From assembly GCA_016282145.1 (NCBI GenBank), contig JAEEJZ010000021.1, positions 1 to 64,000 on the forward strand: a stretch of DNA of 64,000 nt. The letters are read 5' to 3'. Positions 31,202 to 43,574 of this stretch are shown piece after piece. The stretch comes from Bacteroidales bacterium. Lineage in GTDB: Bacteria; Bacteroidota; Bacteroidia; Bacteroidales; UBA932. The notes beneath the pieces were generated by a model that worked only from the letters and a program-made list of their open reading frames with translations, was not told the origin of the DNA and made no database searches. Within the stretch, counting starts at the first letter, position 1. The number at the start of each line of letters is the position of its first letter. A program made the position numbers and the translations under genes.

Positions 31202-32041
31202 CTAGGATGCGGAATGATACTCACAAAGGGCGTCGACTGGCTGGCGGACGAAGCGGGAAACGCGGATGCCGGCAGCGGCGAGCAGCGGAGTGAGGATGTC
31301 GCGGCAGGCCCATCCGAAGCCGCCGGCGATGCCGACGGGATACGCGGCGCAGTCGTAATGCCGCAGCGCGCGGTCGATGAAAGCCTGGAAATTCCCGTCC
31401 ACGAGCCCCTTGACATAGGAATCTTCGTAATGGGAAAGCAGGAACGGAGCGATGCTCCCGAGGTAGCCGGAAGGGGCGCCGCTGCGGTAGACCGCTTCGA
31501 CGATAGCGGCATAACTGCCATCAAACTGACGCCTGAAATCTTCGGCCACCGCCTCCGGAACGATACCCTTGATAAAATCGGCAAGGAACAGCCGTCCCAG
31601 CGCGGCGCCGCTCCCTTCGTCGCCGAGGATGAAGCCTCCGGAATACACCTTGCGGTGCACCGCGGTCCCGTCATAGAAGCAGGTATTGGAGCCCGTGCCC
31701 AGGATGGCGGCGATGCCGCACTGACGGCCGCAGACCGCTCGGGCCGCGCCCATCAGGTCGTCCTGGATATCCACTTCCCCCACCTGCACCCGGCTGCGGA
31801 TGAAGGCTTCCAGATCGGTCCGTATGGCATCGGTAACGACCCCTGCGGTATAGAGATAAACGCCGTCCAGGGGCCCCTCAATCTCGGAAAAGCCCTGCGC
31901 AAGCACCTCTTTCACGCGCTCGGGCGGCATCGACGAGACATTCATCCCGCCCCGGAGCACCTGCGTCGCAGGCTCCCCGCTGCGGAGCAGCCGCCAGTCG
32001 CTTTTGGTGGCGCCGCTTTCAATCAGCATACGGTCCTTCAT
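31202..32041 (-). CDS. BadF/BadG-type N-acetylglucosamine kinase-like ATPase
   Basis: [37 protein letters not shown]. Confidence 0.88.
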   Translation of the reverse strand: MKDRMLIESGATKSDWRLLRSGEPATQVLRGGMNVSSMPPERVKEVLAQGFSEIEGPLDGVYLYTAGVVTDAIRTDLEAFIRSRVQVGEVDIQDDLMGAARAVCGRQCGIAAILGTGSNTCFYDGTAVHRKVYSGGFILGDEGSGAALGRLFLADFIKGIVPEAVAEDFRRQFDGSYAAIVEAVYRSGAPSGYLGSIAPFLLSHYEDSYVKGLVDGNFQAFIDRALRHYDCAAYPVGIAGGFGWACRDILTPLLAAAGIRVSRFVRQPVDALCEYHSAS

Positions 32042-32112
32042 GCAAGCAAAGTTAGGGAATTTTGGCGAATCCCCTATAAAAAACTATCTTTGTCCCCTCA
32101 AACTAAATATTT

Positions 32113-33312
32113 ATGCCCCAGATTTCCAATACCGCCCGGATCATGCCGGAATCGGCTATCCGCAAACTCACCCCTTACGCCGACCAGGCGAAGGCGGACG
32201 GCGTGCACGTCTATCACCTGAACATCGGTGCACCGGACATCAAATCGCCGGAAAGTGCCGTGCAGGCGGTCAAGGATTTCGAATTCGACCATCTTCCCTA
32301 CTCGAATTCCGCGGGCACCTTCGCCCTGCGGAGGGCGCTGGTGGAGAAGTACTACCAGCCCATCGGCATCGACATCACCGTCAACGACATCCTGGCGACG
32401 GTGGCGGGCTCCGAAGCGCTGACCATGGTCTTCCAGGCAGCCTGCGACCCGGGCGACGAAGTGCTCGTGATGGAGCCCTTCTACTGCAACTACAACACCT
32501 TCACGATGATGAACCGGGTGGAAATGGTTGCGGTGCACACCGATATCAAAGACGGCTTCAAGGTCCCGCCGATGGAAGCGTTCGAAGCGGCCATCACCCC
32601 GCGGACCAAGGCCATCCTGCTCTGCAATCCGGGCAACCCCACTGGCACGCTCTACAGCAAGAAGGAAATGCTCGCCATCGGGGAACTCTGCCGCAAGCAC
32701 GACCTCTTCCTCGTTTCCGACGAGGCTTACCGCGAGTTCTGCTACACCGGGGAACCCTATTTCTCGGCGATGCAGATTCCCAACCTGCGGGACAATATCA
32801 TCCTCGTAGATTCCGCTTCAAAGCGATACAACCTCTGCGGCGCGCGCGTCGGCTGCATCATTTCCTACAACCGCGACGTGCTGGGGCTGATTACCAAGCT
32901 CGCTCAGGCGCGTCTCTGCCCTCCGGTACTCGGCCAGACGGCGCTCTACGGAGCCCTCGACGCTCCGGCCTCCTATTACGAGGATGTGCGCAAGGAGTAC
33001 ATCGCCCGGCGCGACTATACTGTCAAGGCCCTCAATGACATTCCCGGTGTCTTTTCGCCGATGCCGATGGGGGCATTCTACACCGTCGCCGAGTTGCCGG
33101 TGCACAATGCCGAGAACTTTGCCAAATGGCTGCTGACGGATTTCCGACTGGACGGGGCGACGACGATGATTACCCCCGCCGCACCCTTCTACAAGACCAA
33201 GGGCGAGGGCACGAACCAGGTCCGAATCGCCTATGTCCTGGAAGTTCCGGCACTGAAGAAGGCCATCCGCATTATCCGGGAAGGGCTGGAAATCTATCGG
33301 AAGTTAGAATAA
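32113..33312 (+). CDS. PLP-dependent class I/II aminotransferase
   Basis: NPGNPTGTLYSK; SDEAYREFCY; SASKRYNLCGARVG. Confidence 0.93.
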   Translation: MPQISNTARIMPESAIRKLTPYADQAKADGVHVYHLNIGAPDIKSPESAVQAVKDFEFDHLPYSNSAGTFALRRALVEKYYQPIGIDITVNDILATVAGSEALTMVFQAACDPGDEVLVMEPFYCNYNTFTMMNRVEMVAVHTDIKDGFKVPPMEAFEAAITPRTKAILLCNPGNPTGTLYSKKEMLAIGELCRKHDLFLVSDEAYREFCYTGEPYFSAMQIPNLRDNIILVDSASKRYNLCGARVGCIISYNRDVLGLITKLAQARLCPPVLGQTALYGALDAPASYYEDVRKEYIARRDYTVKALNDIPGVFSPMPMGAFYTVAELPVHNAENFAKWLLTDFRLDGATTMITPAAPFYKTKGEGTNQVRIAYVLEVPALKKAIRIIREGLEIYRKLE

Positions 33313-33341
33313 GCCCGTTGCCGCAGTCCCTTCGACCCAGT

Positions 33342-35063
33342 TTACGGAACTTCCAGTTCCTTCACAATCGTCTCTTTTGAACCGTCCGCGTAGGTAAGGA
33401 CGGCTTTGACGGTATGACGTCCCGAGGTCAGCGCAGGGGTCTCCTGCTCGAAAGGAACGCCGTCCAGGTACCATTGCAATTTCAGATAGGGCCGCTGCCC
33501 ATAGACGACTTCGGGCTGCCAGCGCTGTCCTTCGATGTATTGCGCTTCTTCGGAAATGAAGTAGACGTCCGGACCGGCGGAAAGGAAGCCCACCGTACCG
33601 TCGTCCAGGCTGTAAGACATCGGCAGCCACTCCTGACCGACACGGTAAAAAACCCTCAGCACGTCGCCCAGGGCAGGCTCCAGCGTAATCCGGCAGGTGT
33701 AATCCTGAACGATGGTGCCGTAGTTCGGCTCCAGGGTCATAATGCCGAGCGGATCCCCCACGAATTCGCGGAGCGTACCCGTCCTGTCCACCAGTCCGAT
33801 GCGCAGGGCACCGTCCTGATAGTCCGTCAGTCCCCTATTGGTGCAAAGGCCGAAATCCAGCGTGAAGGGTGTGCCCTTTCCGATGCTTCCTGAACTCAGC
33901 CGCATCCCTTCATAATCGCCGGAGCGACGCAGGCACAAGAGGGTTCTCGGGCGGCTGCTGCCGTTCTTGTCGGGCACGAGGTCGAAGGCGGCCGCATGCT
34001 GGTAATAATAGCCGTATTCGGCTTCCTTGGACGGATCCCCGCTGTAAGGGAAGAAGCAGTCGACACTGAAATATCCGTTGCACTCGCCCTTCCAGCCCCA
34101 GTTCACGTGCAGGCGCGAAGAATCGTCATAACCGTCCACGACAAAGGCGTGCCCGTTATTGGAAGAGTAGGCGGAATAGAGGACGGGGTGATCCGCATCG
34201 ATTTCCGCCTTCAGGCGGTCGAACCACGCAGCGGTGGAATAGTATGCGCGCTGCTCCATCAGGCCTGCAAGCGAATAGGAGAAATAAGCGGCCATCATTC
34301 CCGGCGCATCGCTGGGGAAAGCGCTGGTCCCGCCCGCATTGAAGGACGACTGTACGGCCACGCCGCAGTCATAGACCAGCTTTGCCACGCTGCGGTTATC
34401 CTCCGGAACGTGGTTCAGGGGCATATCGCTCCATTTGTAGTTGTCGCCCAGCGCGTGTCCGCTCTGGGTACGCGTATTCCCCTTGGCTGTCATATAGGTA
34501 TAGGCCGGCAGTATGCCGGAGCCCGCCTTCGGCCAGCCATAGTGGCGCATGATGATGGCCATGGAAACGGCCACGCAGCCGGCGATTGATTTTTCTCCGT
34601 CCACCGTCGGGGCGTAGTAGTTGAAGGGACTTCCCTGCCCCCAGGTCGCGGTATTGATCAAGTGCGTTCCGGCACCCGCGCGGCTGAGCACGGAGGGAGC
34701 GTCCCAGACGGCCAGGAGGCGGCTGTCAGGGGTTTTTCCTGCCGATACTACCTGACGGATCACGCGGCTCGTCGCATCGGCCCAGGCCCGCAGGTTATCC
34801 GGCGCATCGCGCAGCGTAAAGCGGCCGCCGTACGAATAGGCCAGGACGGGAAGGGCACAGTCATCCGCGGAAATAATGATGAATCCCCCGCCCTTGCGGT
34901 TGAATACATGCAGGCCCTCGGGAGCCTCGCTCAAACGCTCCCAATCCGCATTTCCGGGCATAAACGCCTGGACGACTTCACGGGCACGCTGCTCGCTGAC
35001 AGGCGCAGCGTGAAGCACGATGGCCGCCGCGAAGGCGGAGAGCAAAAGCAGCAGTCGTTTCAT
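33342..35063 (-). CDS. C10-family (streptopain-like) cysteine peptidase
   Basis: Propeptide-like N-terminus, SIAGCVAVSMAIIM (Cys), GHAFVVDGYDD (His), NWGWKGECNGYF. Confidence 0.9.
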   Translation of the reverse strand: MKRLLLLLSAFAAAIVLHAAPVSEQRAREVVQAFMPGNADWERLSEAPEGLHVFNRKGGGFIIISADDCALPVLAYSYGGRFTLRDAPDNLRAWADATSRVIRQVVSAGKTPDSRLLAVWDAPSVLSRAGAGTHLINTATWGQGSPFNYYAPTVDGEKSIAGCVAVSMAIIMRHYGWPKAGSGILPAYTYMTAKGNTRTQSGHALGDNYKWSDMPLNHVPEDNRSVAKLVYDCGVAVQSSFNAGGTSAFPSDAPGMMAAYFSYSLAGLMEQRAYYSTAAWFDRLKAEIDADHPVLYSAYSSNNGHAFVVDGYDDSSRLHVNWGWKGECNGYFSVDCFFPYSGDPSKEAEYGYYYQHAAAFDLVPDKNGSSRPRTLLCLRRSGDYEGMRLSSGSIGKGTPFTLDFGLCTNRGLTDYQDGALRIGLVDRTGTLREFVGDPLGIMTLEPNYGTIVQDYTCRITLEPALGDVLRVFYRVGQEWLPMSYSLDDGTVGFLSAGPDVYFISEEAQYIEGQRWQPEVVYGQRPYLKLQWYLDGVPFEQETPALTSGRHTVKAVLTYADGSKETIVKELEVP

Positions 35064-36181
35064 AGGGCCGTATTGAAAATGAGGAGTTTATTACCTGTAG
35101 CGTCGAGGCACCATACCAGTCCGTCCTTGCTTTGGACGCTACGCATCTGCACCATTCCCTTCAGCGAAGTGGAAAGGCCGATGGAGGAGAACTCCGCATC
35201 GAAGAGAGTCCCCCGCCTTTTCGGCAGGCTCACCCGAAGCAGCTTGCCTTCGGAAAGCCGCTGAAGCCGCCATTCGAGCGCATCGCTGGATTCCAGGAGT
35301 CCGATCTGGTCGCGCAGCGCATCGCAGGCAAAGACCGGTGTCACCATACCCTTATTAGTAATGCTATAGAGTCCCGGAACCGAAGTGCTCAGATAAGGCG
35401 GCGCTTCCTGGGCATATTGCGTTTCCGGCAGAGTAAGCAGGTCGCCGTTCGCGAGGGTTATGGGCGCGATGGAAAGGTACATCGCCCCGCCTTCGGCATC
35501 GGAAATTTTCAAATCAGCGCCGGCGGAAAGGGCTGCGGACGGCAGCACGAAGCGGAAGACGGTCGCGCTGGTGCCGGGAGTGACGCCTTTCCCGCAATCC
35601 AGGACCAGGCTGCAGGCGCCCTCCCCCTCGAAAGTAACGGCAGCATCGGCACCCAGGCGGACCAGGGCCTTTCCGCAGAGCGGGTATTCATCGGGAGTCG
35701 TGAGGGTCAGGGAAGTAATGCCCAACTGGCTTTTCAGCGGCAAACTGAGCACGGCCATCGGACAGCGCAATCGGGTAGCGACGCTACCATCGGCGGTAGC
35801 GGCATAGAGGCAGGCATCGGCATCATAGCCGTCAGCGACATAGCGCTGCACCTGCGGGAAAGTGGCGTAGAAGGTCGATGCCGTCTTGTACTCGACGGAA
35901 AGGGCTTCCGGCGCCGTCAGGATGAAGGGCGCACTGCCGGGCTTTTCGCCGCTGAAAGTTCCGCTCTCCTGCTTCGCTCCGGCACTGAGGCGGAACACTT
36001 TTCCGCTTCTGCGCGTGGAACTCAGCACCTTGACCGCATCGCCGCTCGTCCAGACGGGATCCGGAGCGAAGACTGTGCCTTCACGGGACAGCGTCAGGTT
36101 CAAATCGCTGATAAACGGCTCCACCATGGCGCAGGCCGCCGCAAATGCACAGAGCAAAATGGAAAAGAATCTCTTTTTCAT
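35060..36181 (-). CDS. Secreted lipoprotein with fimbrillin-like N-terminal domain
   Basis: Lipobox AAACAM; domain resembles those in the 57-64 kb proteins. Stop overlaps the C10 peptidase start. Confidence 0.6.
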   Translation of the reverse strand: MKKRFFSILLCAFAAACAMVEPFISDLNLTLSREGTVFAPDPVWTSGDAVKVLSSTRRSGKVFRLSAGAKQESGTFSGEKPGSAPFILTAPEALSVEYKTASTFYATFPQVQRYVADGYDADACLYAATADGSVATRLRCPMAVLSLPLKSQLGITSLTLTTPDEYPLCGKALVRLGADAAVTFEGEGACSLVLDCGKGVTPGTSATVFRFVLPSAALSAGADLKISDAEGGAMYLSIAPITLANGDLLTLPETQYAQEAPPYLSTSVPGLYSITNKGMVTPVFACDALRDQIGLLESSDALEWRLQRLSEGKLLRVSLPKRRGTLFDAEFSSIGLSTSLKGMVQMRSVQSKDGLVWCLDATGNKLLIFNTAL

Positions 36182-36219
36182 AGCACAAATATCCACAATT
36201 ATTGCTACATTCGCAAGTT

Positions 36220-37416
36220 ATGAAAAAGACCACTATTCTCATCGCCGCGGCACTGGCTTGCTTCTGCGGCGCTTCCGCCCAGAACAAGGTGAAAGCCAAT
36301 TTCCCTGAATACAGTTTCACCACGGTCAAGGCGGCTCCCATCACTTCCATTAAAAACCAATACCGCAGCGGCACCTGCTGGGCCTTTTCCACCATCGGCT
36401 TCGTGGAGTCCGAGGTCATCCGCCTGGGCGGCATCAAGGATACGCTGAAGTATCCTGATTTCTCCGAATTCTTCATCGTCAGCCATTCCTATCTGGAGCG
36501 GGCGGAGAAGTACGTGCGCCTGGACGGGCATATGGGCTTCCGGGTAGGCAGCCAGGGCGGAGACGTCCTGGATGTCATCCGCGACTGGGGCCTGGTTCCG
36601 CAGGCGGAGATGACCGGTATGCAGTACGGCACGGACAAACCTGTCCAGGCTGAACTGGACGGAGTACTCAAGGCTTACGTGGACGTGATTGTCAAGAATC
36701 CCAACAAGACCCTGACCACTGCCTGGAAGAACGGCCTTAAGGGCATCCTGGACGCTTACCTCGGTCCCTGGCCGGAGAAGTTCAGCGTGGACGGCAAGGA
36801 ATACACGCCCGCCGCTTACCGCGACGCCCTGAAGTTCAATCCTGACGACTATATCAGCCTGACCTCCTATACGCATCATCCCTTCTACAGCTGGTTCGCC
36901 GTGGAGGTCTGCGACAACTGGCGCTCCGACCTCAGTTTCAACGTCCCCATCGACGAATTCATGGAGATCGTGGAGAATGCGTTGCAGAACGGCTACACCC
37001 TCGAATGGTCCGCTGACGTGAGCGATCCGGGCTTTACCCGTGACGGTCTGGGCATCCTCGTGGATATGGATGCCAGCAGCCGCGCCGGTTCCGACCAGGA
37101 GCACTGGGTGGGCAAGTCCGCCGACAAGGGGAACGACCGCCTGTCCGTCGTCGTCGAGAAGGTTCCCACGCAGGAGAGCCGCCAGATCGAGTATGACAAC
37201 AAGACCATGACCGACGACCACGGCATGCAGCTTTACGGCATCGCCCAGGACCAGGACGGCAAGAAATTTTATATGGCCAAGAATTCCTGGGGCGAAGCCG
37301 GCAAGTATAAGGGCATCTGGTATGTGACGCCCGCATTCGTCAAGGGACAGAGCCTCGGCGTCATCGTGCACAAATCCGCCCTGCCCAAGTCCCTGCTCAA
37401 AAAGATGGGTAAATGA
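36220..37416 (+). CDS. C1-family (bleomycin hydrolase/PepC-like) cysteine peptidase
   Basis: YRSGTCWAFSTIGFVESEVIR; DDHGMQLYGIAQ; KNSWGEAGKYKGIWYV. Confidence 0.92.
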   Translation: MKKTTILIAAALACFCGASAQNKVKANFPEYSFTTVKAAPITSIKNQYRSGTCWAFSTIGFVESEVIRLGGIKDTLKYPDFSEFFIVSHSYLERAEKYVRLDGHMGFRVGSQGGDVLDVIRDWGLVPQAEMTGMQYGTDKPVQAELDGVLKAYVDVIVKNPNKTLTTAWKNGLKGILDAYLGPWPEKFSVDGKEYTPAAYRDALKFNPDDYISLTSYTHHPFYSWFAVEVCDNWRSDLSFNVPIDEFMEIVENALQNGYTLEWSADVSDPGFTRDGLGILVDMDASSRAGSDQEHWVGKSADKGNDRLSVVVEKVPTQESRQIEYDNKTMTDDHGMQLYGIAQDQDGKKFYMAKNSWGEAGKYKGIWYVTPAFVKGQSLGVIVHKSALPKSLLKKMGK

Positions 37417-38135
37417 AAAAACACATTCCGAATTTCATCACAAGCCTGAACCTGGCCTGCGGGGCCGTGGCCATCGTTTTTACCTTCCAGGGGCATTTCG
37501 AGGTCGCCTTCCCGCTGATGCTCGCCGCCGCGCTCTTCGATTTTCTGGACGGGATGGCGGCCCGCGCGCTGAAGGCCTACAGCCCGATGGGGCGGGAACT
37601 GGATTCCCTGGCCGATATGGTCAGTTTCGGCGTCCTGCCGTCGATGATGCTTTTCTGCCTGATGCGCACCTGCTCCTTCGGAGAGAATCCGCTCTGCTTC
37701 GCAGCGCTGCTCATCGCGGTATTCAGCGGGCTCCGGCTGGCGAAATTCAATATCGACGAGCGCCAGCACGAGAATTTCCTCGGGCTGCCCACGCCCGCCT
37801 GCGCCCTGCTCTGCGGTGCCCTTTGCGATTATGTCGCCTACGCGCCGGCATCGCTGCCCGCAATCTGGAGTGCCGGCGTGGTCTTCATCCCCGTGCTCAG
37901 CCTCTGCCTCAGCGCCCTGCTGGTGAGCGAGTTGCCGATGTTCTCGATGAAACTCTCCGCCGCCGCCTTCAAGACGCGTGACGCGCTCTTCTACAAGCGC
38001 ATGCTCTTTGTCCTTGAAGTAATCGTAATCGCAGTGCTTGTGGCGGTCTTCGGGGCCCACTGGTCCCTGGCCGTCCTGCTCTCCTTCGCCCTCTATATCC
38101 TCAAGAACCTGCTTTACGCATTGTTGAAGGTATAA
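37413..38135 (+). CDS. pssA: CDP-diacylglycerol--serine O-phosphatidyltransferase
   Basis: CDP-alcohol phosphatidyltransferase motif DFLDGMAARALKAYSPMGRELDSLADMVSFG. Confidence 0.92.
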   Translation: MKKHIPNFITSLNLACGAVAIVFTFQGHFEVAFPLMLAAALFDFLDGMAARALKAYSPMGRELDSLADMVSFGVLPSMMLFCLMRTCSFGENPLCFAALLIAVFSGLRLAKFNIDERQHENFLGLPTPACALLCGALCDYVAYAPASLPAIWSAGVVFIPVLSLCLSALLVSELPMFSMKLSAAAFKTRDALFYKRMLFVLEVIVIAVLVAVFGAHWSLAVLLSFALYILKNLLYALLKV

Positions 38136-38144
38136 TTCCTCCAT

Positions 38145-39416
38145 ATGACAGATAATTTTGAGCGTTTTGATATGGCGAATCCGCCGGTGCGGACACGCTG
38201 GTTCCTTCGCCCGCTGACCTACCTGCTCAGCCTTCCCGACGTTATCGCCCACAAGGTGCAGGTCCATTACCAGGGCACCAAGGAACTCAAATCTCCGTTC
38301 CTGCTGCTGAGCAACCACAACGCCTTTATGGACTTCAAGGTGTTGACCAAGGCCATTTTCCCCCGCCGCGCCAACTATGTGGTGGCCATTGACGGATTCA
38401 TCGGACGCGAATGGCTGCTTCGCAACGTCGGCGCCATCTGCAAGCGCAAATTCACTTCAGACGTGACGCTGATCCGGCAACTGAAGCGCGTGGTGGAGAA
38501 CGGAGACATCGCAGTCATCTATCCCGAAGCCCGTTACTCGCTCTGCGGTACGACGGCGGTTCTGCCGGAATCGCTCGGCAAACTCTGCAAACTGCTCAAG
38601 GTTCCCGTGACGACCTTCATCTGCCACGGACACCACGTCAATTCCCCGTTCTGGAACCTGCATCCCCGCGGCGTCAAACCCACGGAAGCAGACTTTAAAC
38701 TTCTCTACACACCGGAACAGCTGGAGTTACTGAGTGTCGATGAGATTAACGAGGGGCTAGTCCGCGCCTTCCAGTATGACGATTTTGCCTGGCTGAAGGA
38801 AAAGAAACTCGAGATGCACTATGATAAACGCGCCGAGGGACTCCACCGCGTGCTCTATCAGTGCCCGCACTGCGGCACGGAGTACGAAATGACTTCAAAG
38901 GGCAATCAGCTCATCTGCAAGCATTGCGGCAAGCGCTGGGAAATGGCTCCGGACGGAACCCTGCTCGCCCTGGAGGGCAAAACCGAATTTCCGCACGTCC
39001 CCGACTGGTACGAGTGGGAGCGGGCGCAAGTGCGTGCCGAAGTGGAAGCCGGAACCTACAGCAGCGGGGAACTTCCCGTAGAAGTATGCTCTCTGCCCAA
39101 TTCCAAGCGCTTCATTCCTTTAGGCAAAGGGACGATGACACACGATATGGAGGGGTTCCGCGTACGGGTCAAAGATTTACTGGGACGCGAGTACAAGATG
39201 GAGATTCCGGTGCCCTCAGCCTACTCCGTACACATCGAATACAACTACCTGGGCAAGTGGGGAGACTGTGTAGATCTCAACACCCTCACGGATACCTGGT
39301 ACACCTATCCAAAAGTCCCGGACTGCTCCGTCACAAAAATCGCACTGGCCACCGAAGAACTCTATTTTGCCTGGCGCAGGAGCATCGGAAAGCCCTGTAA
39401 ACCCGGATTGGCATAA
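38145..39416 (+). CDS. 1-acyl-sn-glycerol-3-phosphate acyltransferase with zinc ribbon
   Basis: NHNAFMDFKV, YPEARYS; CPHCGTEY...CKHCGKRW zinc ribbon. Confidence 0.85.
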   Translation: MTDNFERFDMANPPVRTRWFLRPLTYLLSLPDVIAHKVQVHYQGTKELKSPFLLLSNHNAFMDFKVLTKAIFPRRANYVVAIDGFIGREWLLRNVGAICKRKFTSDVTLIRQLKRVVENGDIAVIYPEARYSLCGTTAVLPESLGKLCKLLKVPVTTFICHGHHVNSPFWNLHPRGVKPTEADFKLLYTPEQLELLSVDEINEGLVRAFQYDDFAWLKEKKLEMHYDKRAEGLHRVLYQCPHCGTEYEMTSKGNQLICKHCGKRWEMAPDGTLLALEGKTEFPHVPDWYEWERAQVRAEVEAGTYSSGELPVEVCSLPNSKRFIPLGKGTMTHDMEGFRVRVKDLLGREYKMEIPVPSAYSVHIEYNYLGKWGDCVDLNTLTDTWYTYPKVPDCSVTKIALATEELYFAWRRSIGKPCKPGLA

Positions 39417-39482
39417 ATCTTATTCTCGCCCATCTTGTGAAGGATCAGGATGGCTGCGCTGTTCCCCTCATAAGGAAACAAA

Positions 39483-39518
39483 AAACCGGGCGCCGAGCGG
39501 CGTCCGGTATTTTTATTG
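39483..39518. terminator. Rho-independent-like terminator hairpin
   Basis: CCGGGCGCCGAGCGGCGTCCGG stem-loop flanked by A-rich and T-rich tracts. Confidence 0.65.
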
Positions 39519-39529
39519 AGTAGGGAAAA

Positions 39530-39904
39530 CTACTTTGCGTCTACGGGCAATCTGTAGAACATCATGTGGTCGAGGTCGAGTTCATCTTCGCTCTTGAACT
39601 CACCCACGAGGCCTTCGACCTTTTCCGACCAGTCCGTGAACACGACTTCGATAGAACTGCCTTTCAGGCTGGGCTTGTTGCCGAGGATGATGAAAGTTCC
39701 CTCGTAAGGAGAGCGGTCGTTAATCCTCATTTTGCAGCCCATCTGGGAAGTGAATTCCAGGAAATACTGATCAGCGCCATCTTGTGCTCCCCAAACAGTA
39801 TTGATCAGGGACTTGGCGTTGTCGACATTCTTCTGACAGGAAGTCAGGGAGAGGGCGCCGGCCACGAGGGCGACACCGAGAAGGATTGCAAGAATCTTTT
39901 TCAT
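39530..39904 (-). CDS. Small hypothetical lipoprotein
   Basis: Signal peptide MKKILAILLGVALVAGALSLTSCQK. Confidence 0.75.
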   Translation of the reverse strand: MKKILAILLGVALVAGALSLTSCQKNVDNAKSLINTVWGAQDGADQYFLEFTSQMGCKMRINDRSPYEGTFIILGNKPSLKGSSIEVVFTDWSEKVEGLVGEFKSEDELDLDHMMFYRLPVDAK

Positions 39905-39929
39905 TGGTTAATTATTTTAGTGAAAATGT

Positions 39930-41780
<1,851 letters not shown>

Positions 41781-41783
41781 GCG

Positions 41784-42959
41784 ATGCGATACTACCTCAT
41801 AGCCGGAGAAGCGTCCGGCGACCTGCACGCTTCGAACCTGATGCGGGGCCTCTACGCCGAGGACCCGCAGGCCTGCATCCGCTTCCGCGGCGGCGACCTG
41901 ATGAAAGCGGTCTACGACGAATCCGACAAAGGCACGGACGGCGGCCTGACCACCCACTACCGCCAGGGGGCGATGATGGGAATCGGGGAAATCCTGCGGA
42001 AGGCCGGGCAGATGTCGCGCAACCTCAGGGAATGCAAGGCGGACATCGCCGCCTGGAAGCCCGACGCCGTGATTCTCATCGACTACCCCGGCTTCAACTT
42101 CCCCATCGCCAAATTCGCCCACAAGAAAGGCTTCAAGGTATTCTGGTACATCGCCCCGAAGACCTGGGCCTCGCGCGAGGGCCGCAACAGTAAACTGCGG
42201 CAATATGTCGACCGGCTCTTCATCGTCTTCCCCTTTGAGATTCCCTATTTCACGGAGGCGGGCGTACCTTTTATATATAAGGGCAATCCCCTGCTGGACG
42301 CCATCCAGGACTCCCCCGCCCTCAACCGCAGCCGCGCGGAATTCCTCGCGGCGCACGGCCTGGAAGACAAGCCCTTCATCGCCATGCTTGCGGGGTCGCG
42401 CAAAGGCGAGATTTCCCGGATGATGCCCGTCCTGACGGAAGTGGTCCGCAGGCTCGGCGCCGACCCGCAGTTCAAAGACCATCAGTTCCTGCTCGCAGGC
42501 GCCCCTGCGCGCAGCGAAGCCGACTACCTGCCCTATATCCAGGGAAACGAAAGGATCAAACTCATCTTCGGCGACACCTACGGCATCCTTAAATTTGCGG
42601 AGGAAGCCGTCATCAACTCCGGCACGGCATCGCTGGAAGCCGCACTCATCGGTACGCCGCAGGTCGTCTGCTGGTCCACCACAGGCTTCAATATGTTCGT
42701 GGCCCTGCACATCCTGCGCATCCAGGACCGCATCAAATACATCTCCCTGGCCAATCTCATCCTGGACAAGCAGGTCTTTACCGAACTGATCCAGGACGCC
42801 TTCACGCCGGAAAATGTCATTGCAGAGTTAAAGAGCCTCACGCCGGGCGGCGAACGGGCTGCACGTATGCAGGAGGACTACGCCGCCATGCGCGAAGTCC
42901 TCGGCGGAGGCGGTGCCTCGCGCGCCGTCGCCGCCTCCATCATCAGTTTGATAAAATAA
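41784..42959 (+). CDS. lpxB: Lipid-A-disaccharide synthase
   Basis: YLIAGEASGDLHASNLMRGL; ALLAGSRKGEI-like MLAGSRKGEI; SGTASLEAAL. Confidence 0.96.
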   Translation: MRYYLIAGEASGDLHASNLMRGLYAEDPQACIRFRGGDLMKAVYDESDKGTDGGLTTHYRQGAMMGIGEILRKAGQMSRNLRECKADIAAWKPDAVILIDYPGFNFPIAKFAHKKGFKVFWYIAPKTWASREGRNSKLRQYVDRLFIVFPFEIPYFTEAGVPFIYKGNPLLDAIQDSPALNRSRAEFLAAHGLEDKPFIAMLAGSRKGEISRMMPVLTEVVRRLGADPQFKDHQFLLAGAPARSEADYLPYIQGNERIKLIFGDTYGILKFAEEAVINSGTASLEAALIGTPQVVCWSTTGFNMFVALHILRIQDRIKYISLANLILDKQVFTELIQDAFTPENVIAELKSLTPGGERAARMQEDYAAMREVLGGGGASRAVAASIISLIK

Positions 42960-42968
42960 TACAATACA

Positions 42969-43568
42969 ATGAAATTCAGTGATTTTAAATTGGAGAAGAC
43001 GGGAGACGGTCTCCTGCCGGTAATCATACAGGATGCCTGCACCCTGAAGGTGCTGATGCTCGGCTATATGAACGAAGAAGCCTTCGACAAGACGGCAAAA
43101 GAAGGCCGCGTCACCTTCTACTCCCGCAGCAAAGGCCGCCTCTGGACCAAGGGCGAAACCAGCGGCAACTTCCTGACGGTTAATGAAATGTACGCCGACT
43201 GCGACAACGATACCCTGCTGATCAAGGCCACGCCCGCCGGGCCGACCTGCCACCGCGGCACCACAGCCTGCTTCGACAGCTGCGACGACGAAGGCTTCAT
43301 CCGCACCCTGGCAAGCGTCATCCGCGGCCGCCACGCACAGATGCCCGAAGGCTCCTACACCACCAAACTCTTTGTCAAGGGAGTCAAGGCCATCTCCAAG
43401 AAAGTGGGCGAAGAAGCGGCGGAGACGATCATCGAGGCCGTCGACGGCAAACGCGACCGCTTCATCTACGAATGCTCAGACCTCATCTATCACCTGCTCG
43501 TCCTCTGTGAGCAGATGGATGTCTCAATAGAAGATTTGGAGAAAGAACTGGCGCTGCGGCACCGCTAG
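42969..43568 (+). CDS. hisIE: Bifunctional phosphoribosyl-AMP cyclohydrolase/phosphoribosyl-ATP diphosphatase
   Basis: LGYMNEEAFDKT; RSKGRLWTKGETSGNFL; KKVGEEAAETIIEA. Confidence 0.96.
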   Translation: MKFSDFKLEKTGDGLLPVIIQDACTLKVLMLGYMNEEAFDKTAKEGRVTFYSRSKGRLWTKGETSGNFLTVNEMYADCDNDTLLIKATPAGPTCHRGTTACFDSCDDEGFIRTLASVIRGRHAQMPEGSYTTKLFVKGVKAISKKVGEEAAETIIEAVDGKRDRFIYECSDLIYHLLVLCEQMDVSIEDLEKELALRHR

Positions 43569-43574
43569 CACCCC

